64,000 bases of DNA from Onthophagus taurus (Eukaryota > Arthropoda > Insecta > Coleoptera > Scarabaeidae). The position numbers were made by a program, and so were the translations under genes. Location: positions 23,691,501-23,755,500 of the forward strand of contig NC_091966.1 in the NCBI RefSeq assembly GCF_036711975.1, in the 5' to 3' direction. The notes beneath the pieces were generated by a model, which was not told where the DNA came from, made no database searches, and saw nothing but the letters and a program-made list of their open reading frames with translations. Shown piece after piece: positions 1-12,100 of the stretch (its first letter is position 1; each line of letters opens with the position of its first letter).

Positions 1-1182
1 CATATTAGGAAATTTTTTACAAAAAATCTGAGTACACCACTGCATTAAGCGCCTTTTGAAATGGGCATATACCAAATTTCATCAAAAATGGTTAAAAATT
101 AAAACCGTTACAGATAATTGAAAAATATCATTTTTCATGAATTTATTTGATCTATGTGCGATGACGAAATCATTAGTTTAGCGATTGAGATTCCCGATGT
201 TAAAGAATGCAGTGAAAGTTACTACAACTGGCTGCTAAATTAGGCGATCATTTTCAGAAGCATGATCCTATCGAGGAGAGATCTACCAAATTTCAACGAG
301 ACATTAAATTATTAATGGGCAGTTATCGTGAATTGTATAACAGCCTTATGGAACACAATGATCGATGACAGAATTTGTGATTAAAACCACTAAAACGACA
401 GCACAGCTTGAGAAAGAAAACGCATCAAAAAGTGATAGCAATTAGAAATTAACTTTCGTTTTTGTTTCACTAAATAATGATTTTTTATCTACTTTTAAGA
501 GTTCAATGAAAACTTTTATTTTTTCATTATTTAAACTTACGAATTATTTATTAAGTAAAAATAGAATTCAGTGTACTTATTTTTGATCGGGTTAAGCATT
601 TGAAATAGATTCTCTTTTGGGTGTTGTTAAACGATACAACATACAACTTTTAATGGTGACTGTATGTCAAGTTCATTAACTTAGGTATAATATTTAAAAA
701 CTTACAATTAGAATAGATTTACAAGTTTCTACAATGAAATACAATTTCAGTTTAAAAGAAAGAAACTCCTTAATTCTAACACGAGCAAAATGTCTGTGTA
801 ACGATGCAGAAATAGCTAAAGTTCAACATGAATGTGTTACATTCTTTTATATAAGCAGCCTCCAATGTTCGATCTAATCATGTGAGAATAGTAAATTATA
901 CCAAACATTAAAATTTCAGTTTATAATGGATAAAGAAAATAGAAAAGAAGTTAGTTTCAAATTTAAATAACACATCGGTCTTTAGAATTTAATAGTAAAA
1001 GTTTATACAATATCATTTTTAAATCGGTTAAAAAAATTAAAACTAATTTTTATTTTTGTCCAGCTTCTGAGTGTCTCATATATATGTAGTAGCTAAAAAA
1101 ATAAGACATTTATATATAGCATAATATATAATACATAAAAAAGAATGGGATAAAATTCTCCATATTTCTCTAATAAATATAA
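1..1182. other. No gene recognised; one short open remnant
   Basis: AT-rich sequence without a convincing exon. On the + strand, 216-368 is an open stretch of about 50 codons with protein-like composition (charged, helical), ending in TGA at 366-368. It has no start codon and no recognisable domain, so it may be a scrap of a mobile element. I see no upstream calpain exon here. Confidence 0.3.
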
Positions 1183-1493
1183 TAAAATATGATGTAGGTA
1201 AACGTAAAAACTTTTTGAGAAATACTAAAATGTTTAATTCAATTCAAGCAGACATGTTTCGAAACTAATGTTTCATCTTCAGTACTTAGAATATTATACA
1301 ATATAATGGAAAAATATTTTGTTAGTAGGTGGGGTTTAGGAATGGATCTAAATTTCTTTCAGCTTAATTTACAAACAAAAAATTAATTTAACAAAATTAA
1401 AAAATTCAATAATATAGTTAAAATCTTGGAAGGTAACATATGTTACCTTAGTATTTCTCAAAAAGGTTTTACTTTTACCTACATTATATTTTA
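1183..1493. repeat. 311-bp inverted-repeat element (MITE-like)
   Basis: The two ends are inverted copies of each other over about 45 bp with few mismatches: TAAAATATGATGTAGGTAAA at the left pairs with TTTACCTACATTATATTTTA at the right, and both continue into a shared AGAAATACTAA block. A hammerhead-like RNA core lies inside on the minus strand (1245-1288). There is no coding capacity. The target duplication is not clear because the flanks are AT-rich. Confidence 0.6.
1245..1288 (-). ncRNA. Hammerhead-ribozyme-like core
   Basis: On the minus strand the order is: 6-nt stem I strand (UAAGUA), CUGAAGA, an extra U, stem II (GAAAC, loop AUUA, GUUUC), GAAAC, a 2-bp stem III closed over AU, then GUC, then the other stem I strand (UGCUUG). 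All invariant core bases are present if position 7 may vary. The deviations are the extra U before stem II and the tiny stem III. Hammerhead variants with reduced stem III are known from Penelope-like elements. The predicted cut follows the C at 1251. The pairing was read by eye. Confidence 0.5.
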
Positions 1494-2914
1494 CATAAAA
1501 AAGACATAAAATACTTTATTTATCCTATTTGAGGAATTTTAAAAACGAAGTTTTTTCTTCTTCAAATAGATGAGAAATATTTTGTTTTAAATATCTCAAA
1601 TCTGTACGTGTTAGCACGGGAATACTCACATTTATATTACTTATACGTACGTAAAGTCACGCCCTGTTGTATCCTGTATAAACTTAAACACGCATTTCCT
1701 GCACAAAACGTGCCTGGCGTGCGAACAAATATGTATTGAGCCCCGCACTCAACACTATCACTTTAAAAACGATATTAAAGAGAAATGTCCTCCCAAATTA
1801 ATGTTAATAAAAAGCTTTTATTCTATCTAGAATTAGAAAGAAAACTTTCAGATGTCGTACAACTATAGTTGGTACTATTAATATAATAACACGTAATTTT
1901 CCCCTCAATTTAATCCTAACGAGTAAAACAACGGACAATTATACAAAAAAATAAAAATTATTCGATGCTTTGTCTTCACTCTTCTTCTATCGCTAAACTC
2001 ACGACTTATAAATTAAAGTTAAATGTTTTGCTGTTCTTAGTAATTATATATTCCGGTTTTAAGCAGACAAGGCACATTATTTATATCGATACAGTTACGT
2101 TTTTGCAACGTAAAACTTTTTTCAATTTCTTCTACCCTACCTCTTTAGTAAATAGTAATATACGTTGTGGAGAGAGCTTAAAGGGTATTTAATGATTTAC
2201 TCGTTGCTCTGAGCGTCGAGACGTTATTATTGAATAAATGCAGAACGGTGGGACAAATAAACAACGAGAGCGACTCCTTTTATAAATTGATTGCTCCACG
2301 AAACGAGCTCAATGGGAACCTTGGGATTATTTATTGCCTATTATGCGCTTGTGGCCGATCAGAACCGCAAAAATCTTTAGATAAATAGCGGGGTTTCTGC
2401 GCTATTGAGCTGGAATTCTATTCAGAAATCTGCGTATATCAAGAATTTGAAACGGGTGGAAACGATCGTTAACGTTTTAAGTATCATTATAATGTTACTG
2501 AACTATGCTTTAAAGAATCTAAGTTATATTATACTAAACAAAAACAACATTTTAAATAAAATGAGTAAGGTTATAAAATAGTTTTGATTTGGTGTTTGTG
2601 TGAAAGAACAAGTTAAATTTTTTTATTAAAAAAATTAAAGAAAAGATGGGAATGACAGATAAAAGTTTAAGTATAAGCATATGTGTAAGAAGGCAATTAA
2701 CAGCATCTGGTTGGTGACCGAGAATGCGACCTTGACTAATAAAAAACCTGAGCTTGTTTGGCAAGAAATTATACTCCCAGAATAACTAACCATTTTCAAG
2801 AATTTGAAACAAGTTGTAAATGGATCATTTTTGTTCATGTTTTATGTTATTAAAACCAAAATGTTACATAATTTAATAATTCAATTTTATCTAATTTATC
2901 TATCTTGATTTTAG
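1494..2914. other. No gene seen; presumed calpain intron/upstream DNA
   Basis: No exon-like open frame with splice signals was found. The exon at 2915 enters in phase 1 (it starts with the last two bases of a codon), so an upstream exon ending in G must exist. It was not found here and probably lies left of the window. The last bases (TTGATTTTAG) are a good splice acceptor. Confidence 0.4.
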
Positions 2915-3170
2915 GTGATCGATGGTTGGTATCTTGTTTGGGCGTCTTATTCTTAAACAAAGGATTATTCTACCGAGTAGTTCCCGCAGATCAATCTTTT
3001 AATGGAGAACAATACGCGGGCGTATTCCGATTTAGATTGTGGTGGTGTGGTGAATGGACAGAAGTTCTTGTCGATGACCGATTGCCCACCGTTCATGGAC
3101 GATTAGCTTTCCTACAAAGCCAACATTCCGATTATTTTTGGGCAGGATTACTTGAAAAGGCTTATGCAAA
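2915..3170 (+). CDS. CalpC: Calpain exon with GDRWL (catalytic Cys replaced)
   Basis: Acceptor TTTTAG at 2914, donor AAA|GTATGT after 3170. Enters in phase 1 and leaves with two bases of a Lys codon. Encodes GDRWLVSCLGVLF through WWCGEWTEVLVDDRLP to LLEKAYAK, colinear with calpain domain PC1. The WW..GEW..V..DD.LP signature is conserved; only the nucleophile is lost. Confidence 0.92.
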
Positions 3171-6100
3171 GTATGTTCAATAAATAAATGGGTATATTAA
3201 TTAAAACAATATTCCATCAAATATTGTTTTTAACACACAGGAATAATTATAGCCAGCATATTGTTTTTGAAGTTATTAATTACTATTATTTTATTATTTT
3301 CTATTTCTACTATCTAAAATGTAAACAATTTTATAATTTTCTCACAATATTTCAAAGAAGATACTTATTTAATTCCATCAACGGTTACTCTTGGGATGAT
3401 ACGAAATATGACGATATGTTTCATTAATTTCATTATACTTACACAGGCAGTTAAAAAGTTTATTGTTCATTTGTTCATTGATTTAATTTGTTGTATAAAA
3501 AGATGTCCCACACGAACAGTAATTGTATAAGAGACAAGAATTAAATATTGCTGATCGTTTGTTGCGAGTACAGTTTTGTCTACTATTATGGGAAAATGTA
3601 CTATTGATGCTGCGATTTTAGAAAAAGTGCTTTTTACTGATGATCATTAATTGGAGAAATGCTCAATATTGGACTAAACAAAATCCAGATTTTACGCTGC
3701 GTTGGATAATAACCTGACATATTGCTTTTCTTACGATTTGTTTTCATGGGCCTACGACTAATAGCAGTATTTCAAAAACGAGTTTTTATTTATTTATTTT
3801 TGCGAATAACTCCAAAACGATACGTCTAATCAAAAACCTCTAGGAGTGAAAATAATTTTATAAAGAAATAGGGTTTTTGTAAATCAGTTGAAAAATTTAA
3901 GGGTTTACGACATAATACAAAAGTTTTAAGAAAATAACCTTTGTGAACACCCTGTATAGCATTGTTCCCGTGGTTACATATTTTCAAAAGTGACCTTAAA
4001 CGATTTCTCATGATAACGTTGCACTTCTGCCAAATTTTATCTTTCTAAAACAAACCATATTTAAGAAAATGTATAAAAATTTCTTAACTTTGAACGACCA
4101 TTTATGGGTTTAGACCAAACATTTTTACACGAATCGTCATCATTTTTACTCTAGAATTTGTGATTGAAATTATGCCACAACTTACAGAAACACCTGTAGA
4201 AATTTTTGGGTGGTATTATTTTCTAAGCATGCTCTATCGTTTTTATTTGTTGATTTAAAAATTTCGTCACTATTACTATCAATTATTGATATTTTACTGA
4301 TAATCTGTTTATTCTACTTTTAAACGACCTGCACATAAACATTTGGTGCAGTAAAAAACGTAGTTAAGTCTGTTCAATTCAATTATTACCTACAAATTGG
4401 CTATCAATGAGAACCCTTGTACAAACTTTCGAAAGAATCCGCATAATCCCAAGAATTGTCTAACTTCGTGAACATTCGTCGGTGTCTCAAAATTCATTAC
4501 AGCTTGGGTTTTTTGCTCACATGGCCGTATACCCTCACTATCAATTTCAAACCCCAGGTAATCTAGTCGCGTATGCAGGAATTTACATTTACTGAGTTTT
4601 AATGTTAAGCCTAGCTCTCGCAATACTCCCAACACTTTTCGTAGTTTCGCGATACCCTCTGCTACTGTATCACTCGGTATTAGCATATCGTCCATATATG
4701 TTAAAACAATGTTCGGTCCAATGCGTTGCACGACACGCTGCATAAGAGTATTAAATATATTTGGTGCGTTTACCAAACCAAACGGCATTTTATTAAATTC
4801 GAATTGTCCCTCGGTCGTCACAAACGCGGTTAAATGTTTAGATTGGTCATTTATCGGAATCTGATAATACCCACTCATAAAGTCTAAGGTAGTGAAATAT
4901 TTGTTACCCGCCAACATGTCTAACTGTTCGTCAATCGAGGGCATCGTCACATGTGATGTTCGCGTTATGGCATTTAAGCGTCTATAGTCTACACACAGTC
5001 TTTGCGAACCGTCTTTTTTAGGAACTAAAATCACTGGTCTTGAATATTCCGATGTTGATTCGCGAATGATGCCGGCTTTCAAAAGATCGTCTATCATAGA
5101 TTTCACTCGCTCGCGTTCCGCGTATGGTAGTCTATATGGTCTGCACCGCACTACATCCTGACTTGTAAGATCAATGTTCATAGTTACCAGGTCAGTGGTG
5201 CCAATGTCACAGGAGTTCGTAGAGAAAACTGAATCAAAAAGAACTTACCAAGTCTCGAACACTTTGAATCTCGTCACAACCTATGTCCGAATTTATGTTC
5301 ACATATTCGTTCTGACATCTTGTTTTTTCTATTCTGGAAATATTTTCGATGGTAAGCATCTTATTTTCTTTGGTTACTCTTATCCCTGGCTGATCCAATG
5401 CACTCTGTCCCACTATCATCGATTCCTGTTGCGCTTCATTTTGTACAATGAAAACAACCGCCTCGATTTTGACTCCATCTATCTCTAACAGCAATGTTCT
5501 CTTTCCTACAGATTCACACATTCCTTGTCCGAAACCTCTCAGTTTAATCTGGTGTGGCACATACTGTATGTTGATCTCAATGGCTGTCTCTTCTCTCATA
5601 GTGACGTCACTTCCAAGGTCGATGAATGCCAATGTCTTCCTTCCATCTATGTTCACGTCTTTGTAATATTCACTTTTCTCTTCCATAGTTGCAACTTTCT
5701 TTACTGATGGTTGTTTCACATTTGTGAGTGTAGATGATTTCTTTGAACAGTAGTTTGCTTTATGTCCAAATTGTTTGCAGTTGAAGCATTTGAGGCCCTT
5801 CTCCTTGAATTTACATTCAGCTGCAAAATGACCTTTTTCACCACAGTTATAACAACATTTTGGTTTCTCTCTTAGCCTGGTCTCGTCATCTTTTTGTTCA
5901 TGTTGTCTCGGCCTGCTTGTTCTTGTTTGCTTCTGCTTCCTTATCTTGTCGTAAATCTCCAGTTTTTCTTTAAATTCACTATTGTTTTTCGCTCCGTACA
6001 AAACAGTTTTGTTTGTTGATTCGTCTTCTATCCCATCTATTATGTATTGATACAATGCATCTTTCTCTATATTTCCTCGACTTCCTAGTTCTCGCATTTT

Positions 6101-9100
6101 CAAAAAGTACTCTCCCACTGTTTCATCACTCTTCATTCGTCTCTGTCACAGCATTTTGTGCAACTCAGCACTGTTGAATTTTTTGCCAAACTCATCTTCT
6201 AATTTTATTTTCAGCTTTTTCCATGTCGTGATTCCTCTTTCACTCTGGATAAATAGCTTTGCTACTCCTCTTAGCAATTTCTTGCAATAAATAAATTTTT
6301 GCACGTCTGTCCATTCCAATAAAACAGCGTTTTCTTCGAATTCTTCCATCCAGGTGTCTATCGCACAATCACCTTTGCCATCAAAGGGTCGAATCGTGTC
6401 TTCGATATCCCTGAATGTCATCATAAACTTCGTCGTCATGCATAAATCATCTTCGTACGTTTTAGTTTTCTTCTTATTCGTCGTCTTTGGTGTAGTCCTA
6501 GAACCACAACTTCGTCTTTCGTCTACATTTTCATCATCATCGGTGCCGTCATCGTCGTCTCCATTGTTGTCATCAGTATCATGGTTTTCTTGCATCTCTT
6601 CATTACTCTTACCTCCGCTGTTGCTTTTTCGTGTTCTTCGATAGCTTTCATACTCAACGCTAATTTATTCAAATCGCTCAAGGTCATGCAAACCTTCTTC
6701 GGTATCTCGTCGACAGTAACACTATCAAAATCGACATGTAACACACAACAACATGCAACCAGATCTTTCAGCGTTAGGTTCTCTTTGATGTATTTTAATT
6801 TATTGTTAAAATCATCGGAGTCTTCGTCAAATGAGAACCCTTGAAACTCTCTTAATCTTTGTCGATTTCTTCGGTCGCCATCGTATTCAAAAATCAATCT
6901 ATGTAAGGCTTTGATTGCATGCGTGGGTGCCGATTTAATATTAGCATTAATTGTAGGATTATTTGACAAACTTTCCATCGTAAAATAAAAATAAAGTTCA
7001 CCTGATAAACGTCCTTTGTTCTTATAAAAATCGAACCCGACACATGTGTTGTCTCGCCACGTACGCCCTTCGCCGTTTTACCACAGGTTTTACACTGATT
7101 TCAGATATTTATCTCACCGCTGCAATTGTTATTCGTTAAATTAAAGTCAGCTTTCTTGTAACAGATATATTGGTTTTACTCAGAACACAAAAAAGAACAT
7201 GTAACTGATTAAACTAAACGCTATACATTATTTGGTCCACACGACACTTCCTTCTTCTTCCGATCATCATCGGAAGAAGAAGGAACACCGACTTGTTTTA
7301 GTTCGTACATCCCGTCTCTACACGCCACCTATTGTCGTTCGCCAACACATTCTACCATAGTTGCGTCGAGAGATCTGAATAGGTATGTATGTGGAACCAA
7401 TGTTACTCTTCTGGACGATTCCCACAATCTGAACATCAAAATATATCGCCTTTTTGGATAGTTACTTCCAAGTACTTTCAATCGTCGGTATAATTTTTCT
7501 ACTGAAAGTAAGACTTAGGTAGCGACCAACGTATCTATACTTGGTTACAAATACTAATTTAAACCTGTTGTGAACCTTACACCGTTATGAGATATCATTA
7601 GTTTCTTTGATATATCGGCCTGTTACGTTTCCAATGTTCAAATAAGCTAGAACGAGGAGGTCTGCACTAAAAAAAATCATTGTCAGGACGCTTTTCTTAC
7701 CGCTCTTCTTGTTTCTTAAATTCTTCTATTTCCACCCCGAGACTACTTTTGAAATTGAGATTGTCACGTTTTTGACAATACACATATCGCATAAGTGTGA
7801 AAACGTTCCCAGTTTAGTAGTACTGGAAACTAATACTACCATGAACTTGGCAGTCGTCTCCACGAACATCCACATCTATAAGCAATTCATCTATAAGTGA
7901 CGGTTGACATATATTATCAGCAGATAGAAGAAAGAACTTAAAGAAAAAGTACAAGAAAGTAAGGTAAGACAGGAAGCTTGTTGTACCCAATATTAGTCTT
8001 ATTGGCTAACATTTTCTGCATATTGATGATATTCACAACTCCTGTAAAGTGCTTAAAGCTTAAGAACTAGAGTGAAGCAAAAGTATGGGTAGAAACTGAA
8101 TGATCGTCATTGCCAGAAAAATTCTAAATATATTAAAAGGACAGAGCTAACATGAAATACAAAACTATATGATTAAATTTATATGGGATGAATCGAAAGC
8201 GTTGCCAATTTTTTTATTTTAACATTAAAAAAGTTTAGAAACATAACTGCATCACTTGCAATCGACTTACTCAACAAAAGATTTACTTTACTAGATCCAA
8301 CATTTATAGACCATAAGTCAATTAATAAAAGATATGAATTGCTCCAATAAAAATTCGAATTTATCATGGTGAAAACTCAAGAAACAAGGAATATTACATA
8401 GACACCATTAAAACTTCAAAAGTTATTAAAAATGAAAGCGTTATATAAGACATGTTGGCTAATTCGTTCTATTTTATTCTAACTCACAATTTTTCAATCT
8501 ATATTAATCTAGAAATAATCTCTTAATTTGCATAATAAAACCTAAAACATATTGTAATTTTTTCAATGACTTATTAAGAATCATTCTTTTTTTCATCTTA
8601 ACTACCGGATTTATTTCTCATTGGCCACCCACAGTAAACAAATCGTTTTTGCCGTTAACTACAATCGTAAATCTGTCAGAGTAAATTTTAAGCTTACGGG
8701 CACATCCTTCGTTCTTAATGTTCTTTAGTACGAGTACCTTGTAATCTTCACTAATATTATTTATTTTTTATACTAAAAATTAAACTAAAATTTCAAGTAT
8801 GTTGGAAATACCTAACCCATATATTTCAGTATAATGTTTATACCGATAAAAGTGTCTAAAACACGTAAAAAGATTTCGAGTTGTTGTTAAGATATGAAAC
8901 GATTAAGCATAACTGTTTTCGTCGTATCTCCTATTGTTCCAACGTAACCGAACCGAAAATATCTTTGATAGTGGTTGAAATACCCGTTATTTCCTCAGTA
9001 AAAGAGCATGAACTAACTTTCATCGATAAAAAAAATGTTATATCAACACCGCTTTTTACAAAACTTACATATTCAGTCAGTGACCCTTAAGTTAATACGT

Positions 9101-12100
9101 AATTCTTGTAATTTCATAAATATTCCACGCATACCCGTAAAACGTAAAATAGATTTAAATTCACGATTGCAAATAATAAACGTTCTTTGCCTTCTAAATA
9201 AACCGTCCACGCCAATTTGCAATAATGAACAAACTCGAAGAACTTTAACTCTCATCAAGAGGTATCTTCTTCAGTTTAAATTCTTCCATTTACGTGACGA
9301 CATCCTGTCGTCGGTCACATCAAAAAGGTTACAAATACAACTCGGTTTAATTAAAATAATTGTGTCCATTGTAGATAGGTAAACGTTTTCTATTCCTTTA
9401 TAGATTACATGGATCTTACGAAGCTTTAAAATACGGCTCTTTACTCGATGGACTCGCTGATTTAACAGGAGGTATCACCGAAAGTATACAAATCAAACAG
9501 GATATCACGGCGTGTGCTCGTCTTTTACACAAATTACTGGATATGACCTCTATAATTACTGCAACAGTTCAACCACCAAATTATCAAGTACGAGCTCATG
9601 TTGAAAAATTAGCTAATGGTATACAAATAGGAACAAACTATCGAATTTATGCAGTGGAAAGAGTAAGTAAATCATTAAAGTATTTTGATATGATAAAAAG
9701 TAGTTGCTGTTTAAAATATAAAAATTAAACAATAATTAACTTAATTTTAAATAAATTGCGATTTAAATTAAAAAAATCTGTGAAATAAGGCAAATGCTGT
9801 GTCTTAGTGCGACTCTTTTAAACTTGCACAAAATCTCCATATAGACCTCATTTAATCTGCATTAAAGTTTTGAATTCGCCATTATTCCTCCAACTTGATG
9901 TGGGTATAATTATAATATATATTATAGCATATTATAATATATATTGATATATTACAGCAAATCAAAATCTCTATAATGTCTGCGTACAGTCCCTATTAAG
10001 TTTACATAGATACAATTCTGTGTAATATCATTAACATTATCTGTGCATCAAGTTATCACCATATTTCTTTAAGTTATATTTGGACAAAGTCTCCATCAAG
10101 ACTGTATTAAGATTGTATCATATTTTTATCGAATCTACATTTATAGAGGACTGCATCAATACTCCTTCAAGATTGTAGTCCCTAAACAGTCTGTATCAAA
10201 TTTCGATTGTGTTTCCCGACTTGATAAATTCAATAAGCTCTGTACAGAGTCAAGATTCCACTAAATATACATCACCAGGACTACATCATATCACTATCGG
10301 GTTTGCATCAAAATAGCATGTAGGGGTGGCAAAAAAACATTTTCAAATCCGTATGAAATCTCCAAACAGTCCTTTTAAACCTGCATCAAGTTATAGAAAT
10401 CTTCATTAAATCACTATTGTGTATCTGACTTGATAAATGTATGTTGTCTCGATCAAGTATTCGTTTAATTTTTATCATGTCCATATGAAATGTTTAATAG
10501 GTCTGCATCCAAACAACTCCAGATAAAGTTCTCATCACCTGTCAATCAGTCCATACCAAGTTTATTAAACCATATTTGTACGGAATCAGTTATCTAAGTA
10601 AGACTGGTTCATATCTCTATTTGGTCCACATTTACAAGTGTTACAAGATGCTTTCAAAACGGCATAAAATCGTCGTATAGTAAGATGTCTATCATGCATT
10701 CGCGAAGTCTCCATCGAGACAAGTGCGTATAAAGTGTACCTCACCGCTACATTAAGCGTCAATGTTAACTCGCCATCCAGTCTGCATCAAGACTACATCA
10801 AGTATCTAATGAGTCAACGTTAAATTTATCTAAGAGTGTAGATACATTTTGCCTCTGTCATCTCTATCTTACAACTGCATCAAGTTTCTATCAAAATTAC
10901 ATCAGAACAACTCCGTATAATGGCTACATTGTCACTACATCAAGTTGTCGTCTTATTTTGGTCAAAGCAAGCATGTATACATTCAAGTCTGCAAAATATT
11001 GCATCATATCTATAGCGCAAGCTCATCGCCGAGCTCACTCGATATGACTAAAATGGACATCTGCTAATATAAATATCTGAAATGTAAAGTTTAATACACT
11101 CTACCAATCAGTATTTATCTATTATCAGTATGAATTAAAAAATCATCAGAATTACTTTAACATTGTTACCATGGCTAAGCGCTCTCAGTGTTTAATAGTT
11201 GGATTTATCTGTCGGATAAATTTATCAGGAAGTGTTAAAAGTGGGTCTTATAGTTATTTTAATTCTTATTATTACGTAAATTATTTAAAACATTTAGTCT
11301 TTTATTGCAGAATTACAAATAAATGTGGCCAACTAAACTTAACGTAATTTTCTTTTAAGCTGCCTTCCTCGTCTCACAGTGTTCTGAACCCCGCATTGGT
11401 CTCTTGTGTCGAAGTTCTTAATTCTCTCCCATCTAGTCTTTCCTGAGATTGTCCTCGATTGGGCGAATGCATATCCTATATATCTGCACTTTACTATACA
11501 CACGGATGGATTTGTTCGAGCAAACAGTATCTCGTAGGCAGCCATAATTGCGGACACTTTGTTGATCTGACTTTTCAGGACTTTTGCATGATCGTAGTTG
11601 CTTGATATGTGCTTGTTCGATGGAGGTGTTGTTGCTTTGCTCGCTTAATAGAACCTGTGAAGTTGTCAACGTAGCATACTAAGTAGATTTTCGTTTGGCC
11701 AAGTTTATATTCTGCGTTTGAAGTTATCACTTTCTCGATTATTTTGTCCATTAATAAGTTAAACAAAGTGGGCTGGGACTATCGCCTTTTTTTTGTTTCA
11801 TTTCTATATGTATATTTGTGGAATATACATGGATGTCTGTAATGTAATGTTTTATAAATACTTGTGCAGCAGATGTCCGACTCTGGATTTAGCTCTTTCT
11901 TGCTTAGATTTTGCTGTATATCACTGAATAATTTTCATATGTCGATGTCCTCTGTCTTTTTTTCTATGTTTCGGAGAATGCACATATATCGCACATGTTA
12001 TGGTTTCTCATTTGAATCGTAATCTCCTCAAAAAACGAATACAACGTTCAAAAACGTTGTATTCCAACAGCCTAGGCACCACGCTTTCGCTTTTTCTCTC

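Noticed and set aside
1965..2192. 75-codon + frame that might be an upstream calpain exon
   Set aside because: No calpain-like residues and no fitting donor; the next exon needs a phase-1 donor ending in G.
6354..6644. 96-codon + frame rich in Ser/Leu
   Set aside because: It is the complement of the acidic stretch of the Gypsy gag on the minus strand.
7030..7050. CGAACCCGACAC resembling a tRNA T-arm complement
   Set aside because: No other tRNA arms can be folded around it; no tRNA gene was found anywhere in the window.
8881..9382. Overlapping + frames of 69 and 115 codons before the second calpain exon
   Set aside because: Low-complexity AT-rich translation without motif; the true exon starts at 9404 with a strong acceptor and different frame.
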